Positions 1-8,977 of a stretch of DNA of 64,000 nucleotides are shown piece after piece (the first letter of the stretch is position 1; every line of letters begins with the position of its first letter). The translations under genes and the position numbers were made by a program. The notes under the pieces are model-generated. The model had not been told where the DNA came from. It saw only the letters and a list, made by a program, of their open reading frames with translations, and did not search any database. This DNA comes from F0422 sp003992255 (GTDB taxonomy: Bacteria > Bacillota > Negativicutes > Veillonellales > Veillonellaceae): positions 55,221-119,220 of the forward strand of contig NZ_RQVA01000006.1 in assembly GCF_003992255.1 (NCBI RefSeq), given 5' to 3'.

Positions 1-91
1 ATAAAAAACTCCAGATAATAGCATAAGTTAAGGTAGAATATACATTCAATCATCTTATAACCGATATACCATAATTAGTATAGTACAAATA

Positions 92-114
92 AAAAAGCAC
101 CCTATACGGGTGCT
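92..114 (-). terminator. intrinsic terminator of the small RNA
   Basis: Read on the minus strand, GCACCC and GGGTGC form a 6-bp stem around a 5-nt loop, followed by six T residues. It lies about 8 nt after the closing stem of the structured RNA at 121-312 and so gives that RNA a defined 3' end. Confidence 0.8.
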
Positions 115-120
115 ATGAAT

Positions 121-312
121 AGATTGACTAAGTGGGAGTCGAACCACACGCTTCGGACGTTTTACCTGCTATACAGCGCCCTAGGTCTTAACTTTAAGGA
201 CTGTTTTTCAAGCCATCACCAATATTTCTATTAGCGGCCTAAGGAAACCCCTCTAGTTCAGTTTTTCTTGTAAAGGCCCGCGTTCTGCTGCCATTAAACT
301 ACTAGTCAATCT
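121..312 (-). ncRNA. structured small RNA with tRNA-like ends, family not identified
   Basis: There is no credible reading frame, but the locus has its own promoter (323-351) and terminator (92-114). The first and last 10 nt pair perfectly (AGATTGACTA with TAGTCAATCT). Just inside the 5' end is a D-arm-like stretch, TAGTTTAATGGCAGCAGAAC. Near the 3' end is a T-arm-like hairpin, GTGTGGTTCGACTCCCAC, with a TTCGACT loop. Between them CGGGC and GTCCG can pair where an anticodon stem would be, enclosing about 140 nt instead of a 7-nt loop. No CCA is encoded. It is not tmRNA (no GGNTTCGAC 5' motif, no tag reading frame) and I see no RNase P or SRP core. A 6S-like RNA or an intron-bearing tRNA relic are alternatives. 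That an RNA is made is well supported; its identity is unknown. Confidence 0.6.
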
Positions 313-322
313 ATTTGAATCT

Positions 323-351
323 ATTATTCCATCTTTTTAATACTTTTGCAA
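323..351 (-). promoter_or_regulatory. promoter of the small RNA
   Basis: Minus-strand -35 TTGCAA (346-351) and -10 AATAAT (323-328) are separated by exactly 17 bp, placing the start of transcription about 5-10 nt before the closing stem of the RNA. Confidence 0.6.
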
Positions 352-429
352 CTATTTGTCATGTGATTGTATTAATCTTATAGCTATGCTCAACCGATTA
401 AATCAGTCTAACCCAAGCAGAGGAACGCA

Positions 430-600
430 GTTAGACGTAGTAGCCTTGTGGCGGTCCTTTACTGACTATTTCATACGAACACAAGAAGAGCACCACATGT
501 TCCTGAACAAACCTACCGTAGGATCAGTTTGAGAAGGAATATGTGGTGCTCTTCCCTTTACACTATTTAGTTAAAACTGCCACAGGCTACATAGACTAAC
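430..600. repeat. long imperfect palindrome (MITE-like or long hairpin) at the tyrS 3' end
   Basis: The outer arms 430-475 and 568-600 are imperfect inverted repeats (GTTAGACGTAGTAGCC against GTTAGTCTATGTAGCC). An inner, better pair lies at 485-503 and 536-555 (GAAGAGCACCACATGTTCC against its near complement), with a small CCTA/TAGG centre. The whole 170 bp could fold into one rod. The right arm includes the last codons and stop of tyrS. It may act as the tyrS terminator, although no T tract follows, or be a small non-autonomous element. Confidence 0.5.
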
Positions 601-1804
601 AAGAGACGATTTTGATGAATTTCCGCTTTCCAACTTGCAACACCATACCGTCTTTCAACACGATATGCTCTTCATTGCATTTTTCGCCATCAATTTTGAA
701 TGCTCCAGCTTTAATGGATCGTCTAGCTTCTCCATTACTTGCTGTTAATCCTGCATCAGATAATAATTGTGGAACGAAAACAGGTTCTTCTGTAATAGCT
801 ACTTTATATTCAGGAATGTCTGTTGGCATCGCATGTTTTTGGAACACACGAACAAACTCTTCTTGACCAAAGTTAGCTGCTTCTTCACCGTGGTACAAAC
901 GAACGATAGTATGAGCCAATTTCATTTTCACATCTCTTGGATGCGCTGTACAAGATTCTAGGTCCTTAGCCAATTGTTCTTGCTCTTCAATAGACATATC
1001 TGTGACAAGCATAAAATAACGCATCATCAGCTCATCTGGAATCGACATAGCTTTACCATACATCTCAGCCGGAGCCTCACTAATACCGATGTAGTTACCA
1101 AGGGATTTACTCATTTTTTGAACCCCATCAAGGCCCTCTAAGATCGGCATCGTAATGATCGTTTGCTCTGGCATTCCCTCTTCACCTTGTAAATGACGGC
1201 CCATTAACAAGTTGAAAGTTTGGTCAGTACCGCCAAATTCTACATCAGCTTTCAAAGCGATAGAATCGTAACCTTGCATCAATGGATACATGAACTCATG
1301 AATGCTAATTGGTCGACCTTCTGTATATCGTTTATGAAAGTCATCTCGTTCTAACATACGAGCTACGGTGTATTTAGAAGCGAGTTTCAATACATCTGCG
1401 AAGTCTAATTTACTCAACCATTCGCTATTGAAACGAACTTCTGTTTTTTCAGGATCTAAGACTTTAAAGATTTGCTCTTGATATGTTTTCGCATTGGTAA
1501 TGACTTGTTCTTCTGTCAATGGAGGACGTGTCACACTTTTACCAGTAGGGTCACCGATACGAGCTGTAAAGTCACCGATTAAGATAATGACTTTATGTCC
1601 AAAATCTTGAAATAATTTCAACTTACGCAATACTACCGTATGTCCTAAGTGAATATCTGGTGCCGTTGGGTCCAAGCCTAATTTAATAATCAACGGCGTA
1701 TTAGTTGCCACGGATTTTTCTAATTTCTTTTTAAATTCATCTTCTGGTAAAAGATCAGCCACCCCATGGGAAATGAGGCGAAACTGTTCTGCTGCACTAA
1801 TCAT
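596..1804 (-). CDS. tyrS: tyrosyl-tRNA synthetase
   Basis: Charges tRNA-Tyr with tyrosine in the cytoplasm. The 402-residue protein has the class I signature HLGH (residues 52-55), the tyrosine-site FGGTDQ segment (190-195), KMSKS (230-234) and a C-terminal S4-like RNA-binding domain (about 340-400). The PTAPDIHLGH form places it in the TyrZ-like branch. AGGAG stands about 8 nt before the ATG. It starts 9 nt after the PBP gene stops, so the two are co-transcribed. The last residues and stop fall inside the palindrome at 430-600, suggesting the tail was reshaped by that element. No T-box precedes it. Confidence 0.96.
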   Translation of the reverse strand: MISAAEQFRLISHGVADLLPEDEFKKKLEKSVATNTPLIIKLGLDPTAPDIHLGHTVVLRKLKLFQDFGHKVIILIGDFTARIGDPTGKSVTRPPLTEEQVITNAKTYQEQIFKVLDPEKTEVRFNSEWLSKLDFADVLKLASKYTVARMLERDDFHKRYTEGRPISIHEFMYPLMQGYDSIALKADVEFGGTDQTFNLLMGRHLQGEEGMPEQTIITMPILEGLDGVQKMSKSLGNYIGISEAPAEMYGKAMSIPDELMMRYFMLVTDMSIEEQEQLAKDLESCTAHPRDVKMKLAHTIVRLYHGEEAANFGQEEFVRVFQKHAMPTDIPEYKVAITEEPVFVPQLLSDAGLTASNGEARRSIKAGAFKIDGEKCNEEHIVLKDGMVLQVGKRKFIKIVSC

Positions 1805-1813
1805 ACATATCTC

Positions 1814-3919
1814 CTATTCTGAACCTTTCGAGGATTTAGGAACTGTAGCCGGCTCTTTCGTAGGGCCTGCTTGTTTTTTAGATCCTCCATCATCTGATGG
1901 TGATGGACTATCATCATTACTTACCTCGTCTTGTTTATCCTTATCTTTGTCTTTATCATCTTTTTTATCTTTATCGTCTTTTTTGTCTTTAGCTGGGTTT
2001 ACATTACCTGCATAAGCTTCTTGTCCAACACCATCTGGAACAGGGAAGTTAGATGCTGGCGTATTCGCTAAGACAGATTGCATATACTCACGCCAGATAA
2101 TCGCAGGGGTTTGACCACCTGTAATACCTCGTAAGTTCTCAGCCCCACTATCATCACCAATCCATACGACAGTGACTAACTCAGGAGTGTATCCAGCGAA
2201 CCAAGCGTCTTTTTCATCATCAGTTGTTCCCGTTTTACCGGCTGCTGGTCGACCAAAGTACGCTTTAGTACCTGTACCTTGCTTAACAACAGATTCCAAC
2301 ATATTCGTCATCATATATGCATACTTAGCATCTACAACACGAGTTTCTTCTGGAGACCCTTCTTCTACGATGGCGCCATTACGGTCGATGATTTTTGTAA
2401 TGGATACAGGTTTAACTTTCACACCATTATTTGCAAAAACACCATAAGCAACAGCTAAATCAATTGGTTTAACTCCATGTGTCATACCACCTAATGCAAC
2501 CGCTAAATTATCTCGATCGCCTTCCTGGATAGTAGAAATACCCATTTGTTCTGCTAAACTTAAGACTTTTTTCATGCCAACCTTGTTAGCAGCCATAACT
2601 GCAATCACGTTATTAGAATGTACCACTGCACTACGCATAGTCATAGCACCTGAGTGATTTCTAGAATAGTTCTGCGGTGTCCATCCATAGAATTGAGTAG
2701 GTTTATCTACATATACAGTACCTGGATTATCCCCTTCCTCTAAGGCCGCTAAATAGACGATTGGTTTAAAGGAAGATCCTGGTTGACGAACAGCCATAGT
2801 GGCACGGTTAAAGGAGTCACCTCCACGACCACCTACCATCGCTATAATATGTCCATTATGAGGATTGATCGAGATCAACGCACCTTGAGGCTGATGTAAT
2901 CCATTTTCATCAGTATAGTAATCAGGCAAGTTTTGCATAGCTTTCTCTGCAGCACTTTGTGCCTTTCTATCGATCGTCGTATAGATTTTCATACCTTCTT
3001 TGTAGATGGCATCAGCTCCATATCGTTCAGATACTTCATTGATCACATAATCGATGAAATACCCTAAACCACCATGTTCAGATGTAGTTTCTGGTTTTTC
3101 TGCCAACTGTAAATCTGCTTGTTTTGCTTCTTCGGCTTGTGCAGGAGATAAGTAATCATATTTTACCATCTGTCCCAACACAACAGCCTGTCTATCTTTA
3201 GCTGCTTGTAAATTGGTAAATGGGGAGTAATAGTTTGGACTTTGTGGTAATCCTGCTAATACCGCCATTTGTGCTAATGAAAGATCCTGTACATCTTTAC
3301 CAAAGTATACATGCGATGCAGTTTGTACACCATATGCACCTTGACCAAAATAAATTTGGTTCATATACATTTCTAAAATTTCTTGCTTCGTATATTTTTG
3401 TTCAATCCGCAATGCTAACAGTGCTTCCATCACTTTACGTTTGAATGTACGATCTTGCGTTAAGAAAGCATTACGAGCTAACTGTTGCGTGATAGTAGAA
3501 CCGCCTTCAGCTACACCATCGTGAGCAAGATTTACCCACAAAGCACGCATGATACCAATTGGGTCAATACCATGGTGACTATAAAAACGATTATCCTCTG
3601 TCGCAATAAATGCATTTTGAAGGTTCTTTGGCATATCTGCCAATTTCACTGGCAATCGATTTTCCGTGGAATGAACCGTCGTAATTAACTCCCCATCAGC
3701 ATCATAAATTTGAGATGAAGCTGCTGGTTTTACATTACTCACATCTGGCAACGAAGACATAGTGGCTCCTAAAAAGCCACAACCTGCGCCTGCCACAATT
3801 AATATAAACAAGATAAAGAACATCCAAAAGGATCGTTTCCATGATGATTTTTTCTTTACCGGTTTCTTTTTCACAATCCGTCTCCGAGGAGGAACAGACG
3901 TTGATGAACTAGGACTCAT
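1814..3919 (-). CDS. class A penicillin-binding protein (PBP1A family)
   Basis: Bifunctional peptidoglycan polymerase and cross-linker. A basic cytoplasmic N-terminus (residues 1-29) precedes one membrane anchor (about 30-50). The GT51 domain shows ATEDNRFYSHHG (catalytic Glu about 108) and GGSTITQQLARN (139-150). The transpeptidase domain carries SSFK (382-385, nucleophile Ser382), SNN (435-437) and KTGT (562-565). The tail from about 645 is a low-complexity run of Lys/Asp repeats and then Ser/Pro/Lys, probably extracytoplasmic. It is first in a two-gene unit with tyrS, behind a promoter at 3964-3993. Confidence 0.95.
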   Translation of the reverse strand: MSPSSSTSVPPRRRIVKKKPVKKKSSWKRSFWMFFILFILIVAGAGCGFLGATMSSLPDVSNVKPAASSQIYDADGELITTVHSTENRLPVKLADMPKNLQNAFIATEDNRFYSHHGIDPIGIMRALWVNLAHDGVAEGGSTITQQLARNAFLTQDRTFKRKVMEALLALRIEQKYTKQEILEMYMNQIYFGQGAYGVQTASHVYFGKDVQDLSLAQMAVLAGLPQSPNYYSPFTNLQAAKDRQAVVLGQMVKYDYLSPAQAEEAKQADLQLAEKPETTSEHGGLGYFIDYVINEVSERYGADAIYKEGMKIYTTIDRKAQSAAEKAMQNLPDYYTDENGLHQPQGALISINPHNGHIIAMVGGRGGDSFNRATMAVRQPGSSFKPIVYLAALEEGDNPGTVYVDKPTQFYGWTPQNYSRNHSGAMTMRSAVVHSNNVIAVMAANKVGMKKVLSLAEQMGISTIQEGDRDNLAVALGGMTHGVKPIDLAVAYGVFANNGVKVKPVSITKIIDRNGAIVEEGSPEETRVVDAKYAYMMTNMLESVVKQGTGTKAYFGRPAAGKTGTTDDEKDAWFAGYTPELVTVVWIGDDSGAENLRGITGGQTPAIIWREYMQSVLANTPASNFPVPDGVGQEAYAGNVNPAKDKKDDKDKKDDKDKDKDKQDEVSNDDSPSPSDDGGSKKQAGPTKEPATVPKSSKGSE

Positions 3920-3963
3920 ATGTCACCTCTCTAAAGCTCATTATTTCCTATAGAACTCCCTTA

Positions 3964-3993
3964 ATTATACTCTATTTGCATATTTTTGTACAA
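3964..3993 (-). promoter_or_regulatory. promoter of PBP-tyrS
   Basis: Minus-strand -35 TTGTAC (3988-3993) and -10 TATAAT (3964-3969), 18 bp apart, lie about 45 bp upstream of the PBP start codon in the 152-bp gap after mutS2. Confidence 0.6.
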
Positions 3994-4071
3994 ATCGAAT
4001 TATATCCCTAGCATATCACTACAACTTAGAAAAATATGAACGTCATCAAAACAAACCTAACATAAGATTCG

Positions 4072-6450
4072 TTATTTCAACAGTACTGTAGTCGCACCTG
4101 CACCACCTTCATCTAAGCTTGCCACATCGTAATCACCAATGCCAGGCAAAGTCCTTAAATATTCATGTACTCCAGCACGTAAGGCACCAGTTCCTTTACC
4201 ATGTATAATACGAACAGAGTTCAACCCTGCCAAAATAGCTTGATCAATAAATCGACCTACTTCTACAACAGCTTCATCTACCGTTTTACCAATGATGTTT
4301 AATTCCGTTGACGCCTGTTGTTGGCGAACTACAGCCAACCCTGACCGTTTCCGTTGACGATTGGACATAGGTGCAGGATTTTCTTTACGCAATAAAGCAC
4401 TAGCTTCCTCACGAGTGGCTGCTAATAGATCCTTTTCTTTCACAGTCACCGTTAGTCCATTCATATCCACTTGAATCCGTTTCCCTTGGATAGCCAATAT
4501 AGTTCCTAACGATTGTAGGTTATCTAGGAACACTACATCGCCCACTTTTACCTTAGTCACATCTAATTGATCTCGTTTTTCTATCACACCTGTAGGAACA
4601 GCTACATTGGATACGCCTTTTCTAGCTTTAGAAATAGCATCTTGACGCTTTTGTTTATCCGTTTCATTAAAGGAACCTTTTAACTCTTTAATGATTTGTT
4701 CACTTTCAATACGAATTGAACGCTTCATATTTTGCGCTTCTTCACGTGCTTTTTCTAAGATAACTTTTTTCTTATCTTGTAATGCTTTTTTATCTCGCAT
4801 CACTTGGGTACGCATACGGCGAACTTCTTCTTGTTCTTTTTTCAAAGCTCGTTCTCGTTCTTGCATTTTACGTAGCTCTTGGTTTAACTCACGGAGCATA
4901 TCTTCCATAGCACTGCGTCCATTCAGCTCCCACTGTTTGCGAGCTAAGTCTACTACCTCTTGGGGTAAACCTAAGCGTGCTGCAATGCTAAGAGCATGAG
5001 AACTACCTGCTACGCCAATATGTAAACGATATGTTGGACGCAAAGTTCTTTCATCAAACTCTACATGACCATTTTCGACACCTTCCGTTTGGTATGCATA
5101 GGTTTTCAGCTCATTATAGTGAGTGCTGACCATCATTAATGCGCCCTTTTTACGGAAATATTCAATGATTGCAATCCCTAAGGCACTTCCTTCTTCTGGA
5201 TCCGTACCAGAACCTAATTCATCTAGTAACACTAAATCATTTGGTCCTACCTTTTTCAGTATCCGAATTACCTGCGACATATGGGCAGAGAAGGTACTCA
5301 AGCTAGCTTCAATACTTTGTTCATCCCCAATATCTGCATAAATATGGTGAAAGATTGGTAACGTAGACCCACTGTCCGCTGGAATACATAATCCACTCTG
5401 GTTCATCAATGCCAACAACCCCAAAGTCTTTAAGGATACCGTTTTACCCCCAGTGTTGGAACCGGTAATTAGTAAAATACGATACTTCGTCCCCAAAGTG
5501 ATGGTAGTAGGCACTACCACATTAGGAGCCAACATAGGATGGCGAGCTTGTAGTAGGTTTACTTCTCGACCTTGACTGATCGTAGCACGAACAGCTTTCA
5601 TCCGTATAGCCAACTCCGCCTTACCATAGACAAATTCTACGTGAGATACACGTTTACATGCATCCAGTAATGTATCTGCATGAGCTCGTACCAGTTCCGT
5701 TAGTTCTTTGTAAATACGAAGCACTTCTTGTTCCTCTGCCAAGATAGCCTCTTGCAATTCATTATTTAAATCCACCAAACGCATCGGCTCAATATACAAA
5801 GTAGCTCCTGTGGCAGAACGATCATGAATCAACCCTGGAAAAGCTCCTCGATATTCCTGTTTTACAGGAATGACGTAGCGATTATTACGCATAGTCACGA
5901 TAGCTTCTTGAAAATATTTTTGATTATCCTTGTCCTGTAATATTCGTTGAAGGTCATTTTTAATAGCGTTCTTTGTACGACTCATAGTCATGCGCAACTG
6001 TTGTAATTTTGGTGTAGCACTATCCAATAAAACACCATAGGCATCAAAAGTCCGTTCAAAGCGTTTTGTCAGCTTATCATGATTTGCTAAATCCTGTACC
6101 CACAAAGATAGCAATGGATAGAGCAAATATTTTTCTTTAAAAAATCGATGCATCCGATTATATGCCAAGATAGTAGTATGCAAGTCCCAAAGTTCTTCAC
6201 GAGTCAAAATGATTTCTTTACGACTTTTTGAACAGGTAGTACGAATATCTTTCGTGCCACTGATAGGTTGCTCCACTTCTTGCTCTAAAGAGCGCATAGC
6301 TTCCACAGTTTCATCTAGAGCATCTTCAATTTTTTGACGGTTGTGCATAGGTTGTAAATTTAGTGCATATTCTTTAGCAATGGCAGATGAACACACATCA
6401 GCTAGCTTTTGTCGTATATGTTGAAAGTCTAAGACTTGTTCACTATTCAT
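4072..6450 (-). CDS. mutS2: endonuclease MutS2
   Basis: The MutS2 family resolves recombination intermediates or splits collided ribosomes; it does not do mismatch repair. The 792-residue protein lacks the MutS mismatch-recognition domain. It has the core/lever region, Walker A TGSNTGGKT (about 329-337), Walker B LVLLDELGSGTDP (about 406-418), a long charged coiled coil (about 510-610) and a C-terminal Smr nuclease domain with VRIIHGKGTGALR. Its ATG overlaps the stop of the upstream U32 gene by one base (TAATG), implying translational coupling. Confidence 0.95.
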   Translation of the reverse strand: MNSEQVLDFQHIRQKLADVCSSAIAKEYALNLQPMHNRQKIEDALDETVEAMRSLEQEVEQPISGTKDIRTTCSKSRKEIILTREELWDLHTTILAYNRMHRFFKEKYLLYPLLSLWVQDLANHDKLTKRFERTFDAYGVLLDSATPKLQQLRMTMSRTKNAIKNDLQRILQDKDNQKYFQEAIVTMRNNRYVIPVKQEYRGAFPGLIHDRSATGATLYIEPMRLVDLNNELQEAILAEEQEVLRIYKELTELVRAHADTLLDACKRVSHVEFVYGKAELAIRMKAVRATISQGREVNLLQARHPMLAPNVVVPTTITLGTKYRILLITGSNTGGKTVSLKTLGLLALMNQSGLCIPADSGSTLPIFHHIYADIGDEQSIEASLSTFSAHMSQVIRILKKVGPNDLVLLDELGSGTDPEEGSALGIAIIEYFRKKGALMMVSTHYNELKTYAYQTEGVENGHVEFDERTLRPTYRLHIGVAGSSHALSIAARLGLPQEVVDLARKQWELNGRSAMEDMLRELNQELRKMQERERALKKEQEEVRRMRTQVMRDKKALQDKKKVILEKAREEAQNMKRSIRIESEQIIKELKGSFNETDKQKRQDAISKARKGVSNVAVPTGVIEKRDQLDVTKVKVGDVVFLDNLQSLGTILAIQGKRIQVDMNGLTVTVKEKDLLAATREEASALLRKENPAPMSNRQRKRSGLAVVRQQQASTELNIIGKTVDEAVVEVGRFIDQAILAGLNSVRIIHGKGTGALRAGVHEYLRTLPGIGDYDVASLDEGGAGATTVLLK

Positions 6451-8906
6451 TATGATTCCCCTAAAATTCCTTTAAAAAAGTGTCCTCGTGTGATATGAGT
6501 AGCTCCTTCTTTACTCGGTGCTTTCAAAGTCCCCTCTAGTAATTGATGATACATACTCACCTCTTTAGCAATCCATTTAGGACCTCGTTGTCTTCCATCA
6601 ATGACCAACCGCTGTAACCCAGAACGGCGTAAGTCGTCGATATAGCTTTTCATATCTAGCTCTCGACTATTCATAATATGAGTGCGACAGAATGGATCTG
6701 TATAGATAGGGAATAACTCACCTTTTCTATCTTGTAAGGAATACTCTTTTTTCGTGCATACTAAAGGGCATCCCCGTTTATAGCCTGTACCTGCAAAACT
6801 GCTGATAGGACAATATTCAGAAATCATCAATTCTACACGGCCTTGCACAATAGCACCAATAGGCATAATGTCTTTACTAGCCATCATATTCATTTGATGT
6901 AAGGTAGCTTCTAAGGACACATTAGTAGTACTAAATCCTAAGTCATTCAATATAGCAAGAGAGTGTGAATTGAAAGTTTGCAGACCTGTATCACCTTCCA
7001 CCACACCGGTATATCCCAGTTGATGTAATACTTCCAAAGCCCCCAAGAAATGCACTCGAATCCCATCTGGATTGGCTTGTACCATATGAGTTACCATATC
7101 CCTAAAGGCTGTACTTTCATTATCCTTAATCACCCTTGGGGTACTAAATAAAATTTCCTTGTTAGCCTCACGGCACATTTGTACAGCTTCTTGATATACG
7201 GAATATGCCACTGGGATTCTGTGTAATGGATCGCCAAACACAATACGGTCTACTGGCGTCATAACTGCCTGCTGCAGTCCTTCTAAGGAATCCACCAAGA
7301 TTTCTAATTGTTTTGTACTAGATTCTAGGATATCCACCTGTGTAAATCCTAACACCTGTCCTACAGTTTTTGTCATATCACCCAATAGTTCCATCCCATT
7401 TGGCAAATTCTCTTTACGAGCTTCCCAGGACTCGACGTATTGACCGATAAGTAATTCCTCCATAGCATCTACGGCACTTCTGCGAAGGCTATTTAATACA
7501 CTACTAGGCCACATATAAGGTCCTTCTGGAACTGTTACATGATCTAAATCAAACAGCGTATTTCCTAAACGACCTAATTGTTCCGTAATTTTCTCCACAG
7601 AGGTAGGTTTGTTAGTAGCGATTTGCAATACATATTCATCAGTGACGGTTATGGTTTGACCAGACTCTAACATCATCGTCAATGACACAGTGCTACCTTC
7701 TTCGCCATGCAAGAACATATAGGACTTGTATTTACGAGTAAAATCTTTTAACCCCCGTTGTTTGGTGTATCCACCTTGGCTGGCACGATAGACCTTGCCT
7801 GCACTAATAGTTTCCGTGAGTGAAATGTGATATATATTACGATCAAAAGTCATATCCGCCGTCACTGTAATATAGTGTACATCTCCCGTATGGGCGATGA
7901 CTTTCAGCAAGTCGCCTTCTGCTACAGCCTCCTTAGTGCGCAAGACCAGCATACGTCCTTTAACCTGTCCTTCCCCAAGGTATTTTCCTAAATGGTTAGG
8001 CGCACTGATGGTCATCATCGACTTAGAGCCATTATTTTCTAAGTAGGCTGTAGAGAAACCACGATTAAACCCCTCTTCTAAACGAGCAAAATCTTCCTTA
8101 GTCGCCTGCCCCGCACGATTAATGATAGTCCGATACGTGCCGATTACTTCATGCACATAGCTTACCTTTTTCATGCGACCCTCTACTTTGAAGGATGCTA
8201 CACCAGCTTCGATAAGCTCTTTCATATAGGCACTATAGTTCAAATCCTTAGGGCTCATGATATAGGTTTCTTTGTCGTGTGTAATTTGCTCACCATCTAA
8301 AGTAACCAATTGATATGGCAAGCGACATGGTTGGGCACAAGACCCACGGTTCCCACTACGACCACCGATAAAACTACTCATCAAACATTGTCCAGAATAA
8401 GAAATACAAAGAGCTCCATGAATAAAGACTTCTATTTCAGCCTTTGCATGTTTACAGATATGACGGATTTCATCTAAGCTCAATTCTCTAGATAAAACCA
8501 CTCGTGTAAAACCCAATCGTTCTAAAAATTGTACAGTCTCTAAATTGGTAGCTGTCATTTGGGTACTTCCGTGAAGTTCTAGAGAAGGTGCTACTTGACG
8601 AGCAATTCTTGCCACGCCCAAATCTTGTACAATAATGCCGTCTACACCAATGCGTTCTAACTCACGCAAATGATCTGCTAAGGCTTTGCTTTCACGATCA
8701 CCTACTAGAATATTCACGGTTACGTAAATACCCACTTGTAATATATGAGCTAGGCGCAGAGCTTCTCGTAACTCATCATACTCAAAATTTCCTGCATGAG
8801 ATCGAGCATTGAATACCTTGCCACCTAGATAAATGGCATCAGCCCCTGCTTCAAGGGCTGCCATGAAGTTTTCCATTGTCCCTGCTGGGGCTAATAATTC
8901 CATCAT
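6450..8906 (-). CDS. U32 family peptidase-like protein (RlhA/TrhP type, DUF3656)
   Basis: The N-terminal half is a U32 TIM-barrel domain (MELLAPAGTMENFMAALEAG at the start, GADAIYLGG). It carries the cysteine segment around residues 170-195 (SYSGQCLMSS, GSCAQPCRLPY) that in this family supports an Fe-S centre. The second half (about 380-818) fits the DUF3656 extension of RlhA-like proteins, with a further Cys-containing stretch near CPLVCTKKEYSL. Characterised relatives hydroxylate 23S rRNA or tRNA using prephenate rather than cleaving peptides; the substrate here is not readable. It sits between pheT and mutS2 with a one-base overlap to the latter. An alternative start is one codon later (MELL). 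Confidence 0.85.
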   Translation of the reverse strand: MMELLAPAGTMENFMAALEAGADAIYLGGKVFNARSHAGNFEYDELREALRLAHILQVGIYVTVNILVGDRESKALADHLRELERIGVDGIIVQDLGVARIARQVAPSLELHGSTQMTATNLETVQFLERLGFTRVVLSRELSLDEIRHICKHAKAEIEVFIHGALCISYSGQCLMSSFIGGRSGNRGSCAQPCRLPYQLVTLDGEQITHDKETYIMSPKDLNYSAYMKELIEAGVASFKVEGRMKKVSYVHEVIGTYRTIINRAGQATKEDFARLEEGFNRGFSTAYLENNGSKSMMTISAPNHLGKYLGEGQVKGRMLVLRTKEAVAEGDLLKVIAHTGDVHYITVTADMTFDRNIYHISLTETISAGKVYRASQGGYTKQRGLKDFTRKYKSYMFLHGEEGSTVSLTMMLESGQTITVTDEYVLQIATNKPTSVEKITEQLGRLGNTLFDLDHVTVPEGPYMWPSSVLNSLRRSAVDAMEELLIGQYVESWEARKENLPNGMELLGDMTKTVGQVLGFTQVDILESSTKQLEILVDSLEGLQQAVMTPVDRIVFGDPLHRIPVAYSVYQEAVQMCREANKEILFSTPRVIKDNESTAFRDMVTHMVQANPDGIRVHFLGALEVLHQLGYTGVVEGDTGLQTFNSHSLAILNDLGFSTTNVSLEATLHQMNMMASKDIMPIGAIVQGRVELMISEYCPISSFAGTGYKRGCPLVCTKKEYSLQDRKGELFPIYTDPFCRTHIMNSRELDMKSYIDDLRRSGLQRLVIDGRQRGPKWIAKEVSMYHQLLEGTLKAPSKEGATHITRGHFFKGILGES

Positions 8907-8921
8907 AACTCCTTAATACTA

Positions 8922-8952
8922 AATCGGTCACCCCTGAAAGAGATGACCGATT
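8922..8952 (-). terminator. weak terminator-like hairpin after pheT
   Basis: AATCGGTCA and TGACCGATT form a 9-bp stem around a 13-nt loop, followed on the minus strand by TAGTATT. The T tract is poor, so some read-through into the U32 gene is likely. Confidence 0.5.
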
Positions 8953-8977
8953 CTATACATCCCGTAGGATTTACATG

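Noticed and set aside
121..312. tmRNA, RNase P RNA or SRP RNA for the small RNA locus
   Set aside because: No tmRNA 5' motif or tag peptide, no RNase P P4 core, no SRP GGAAGCAGC-like tetraloop region; the size also disagrees with RNase P and most tmRNAs.
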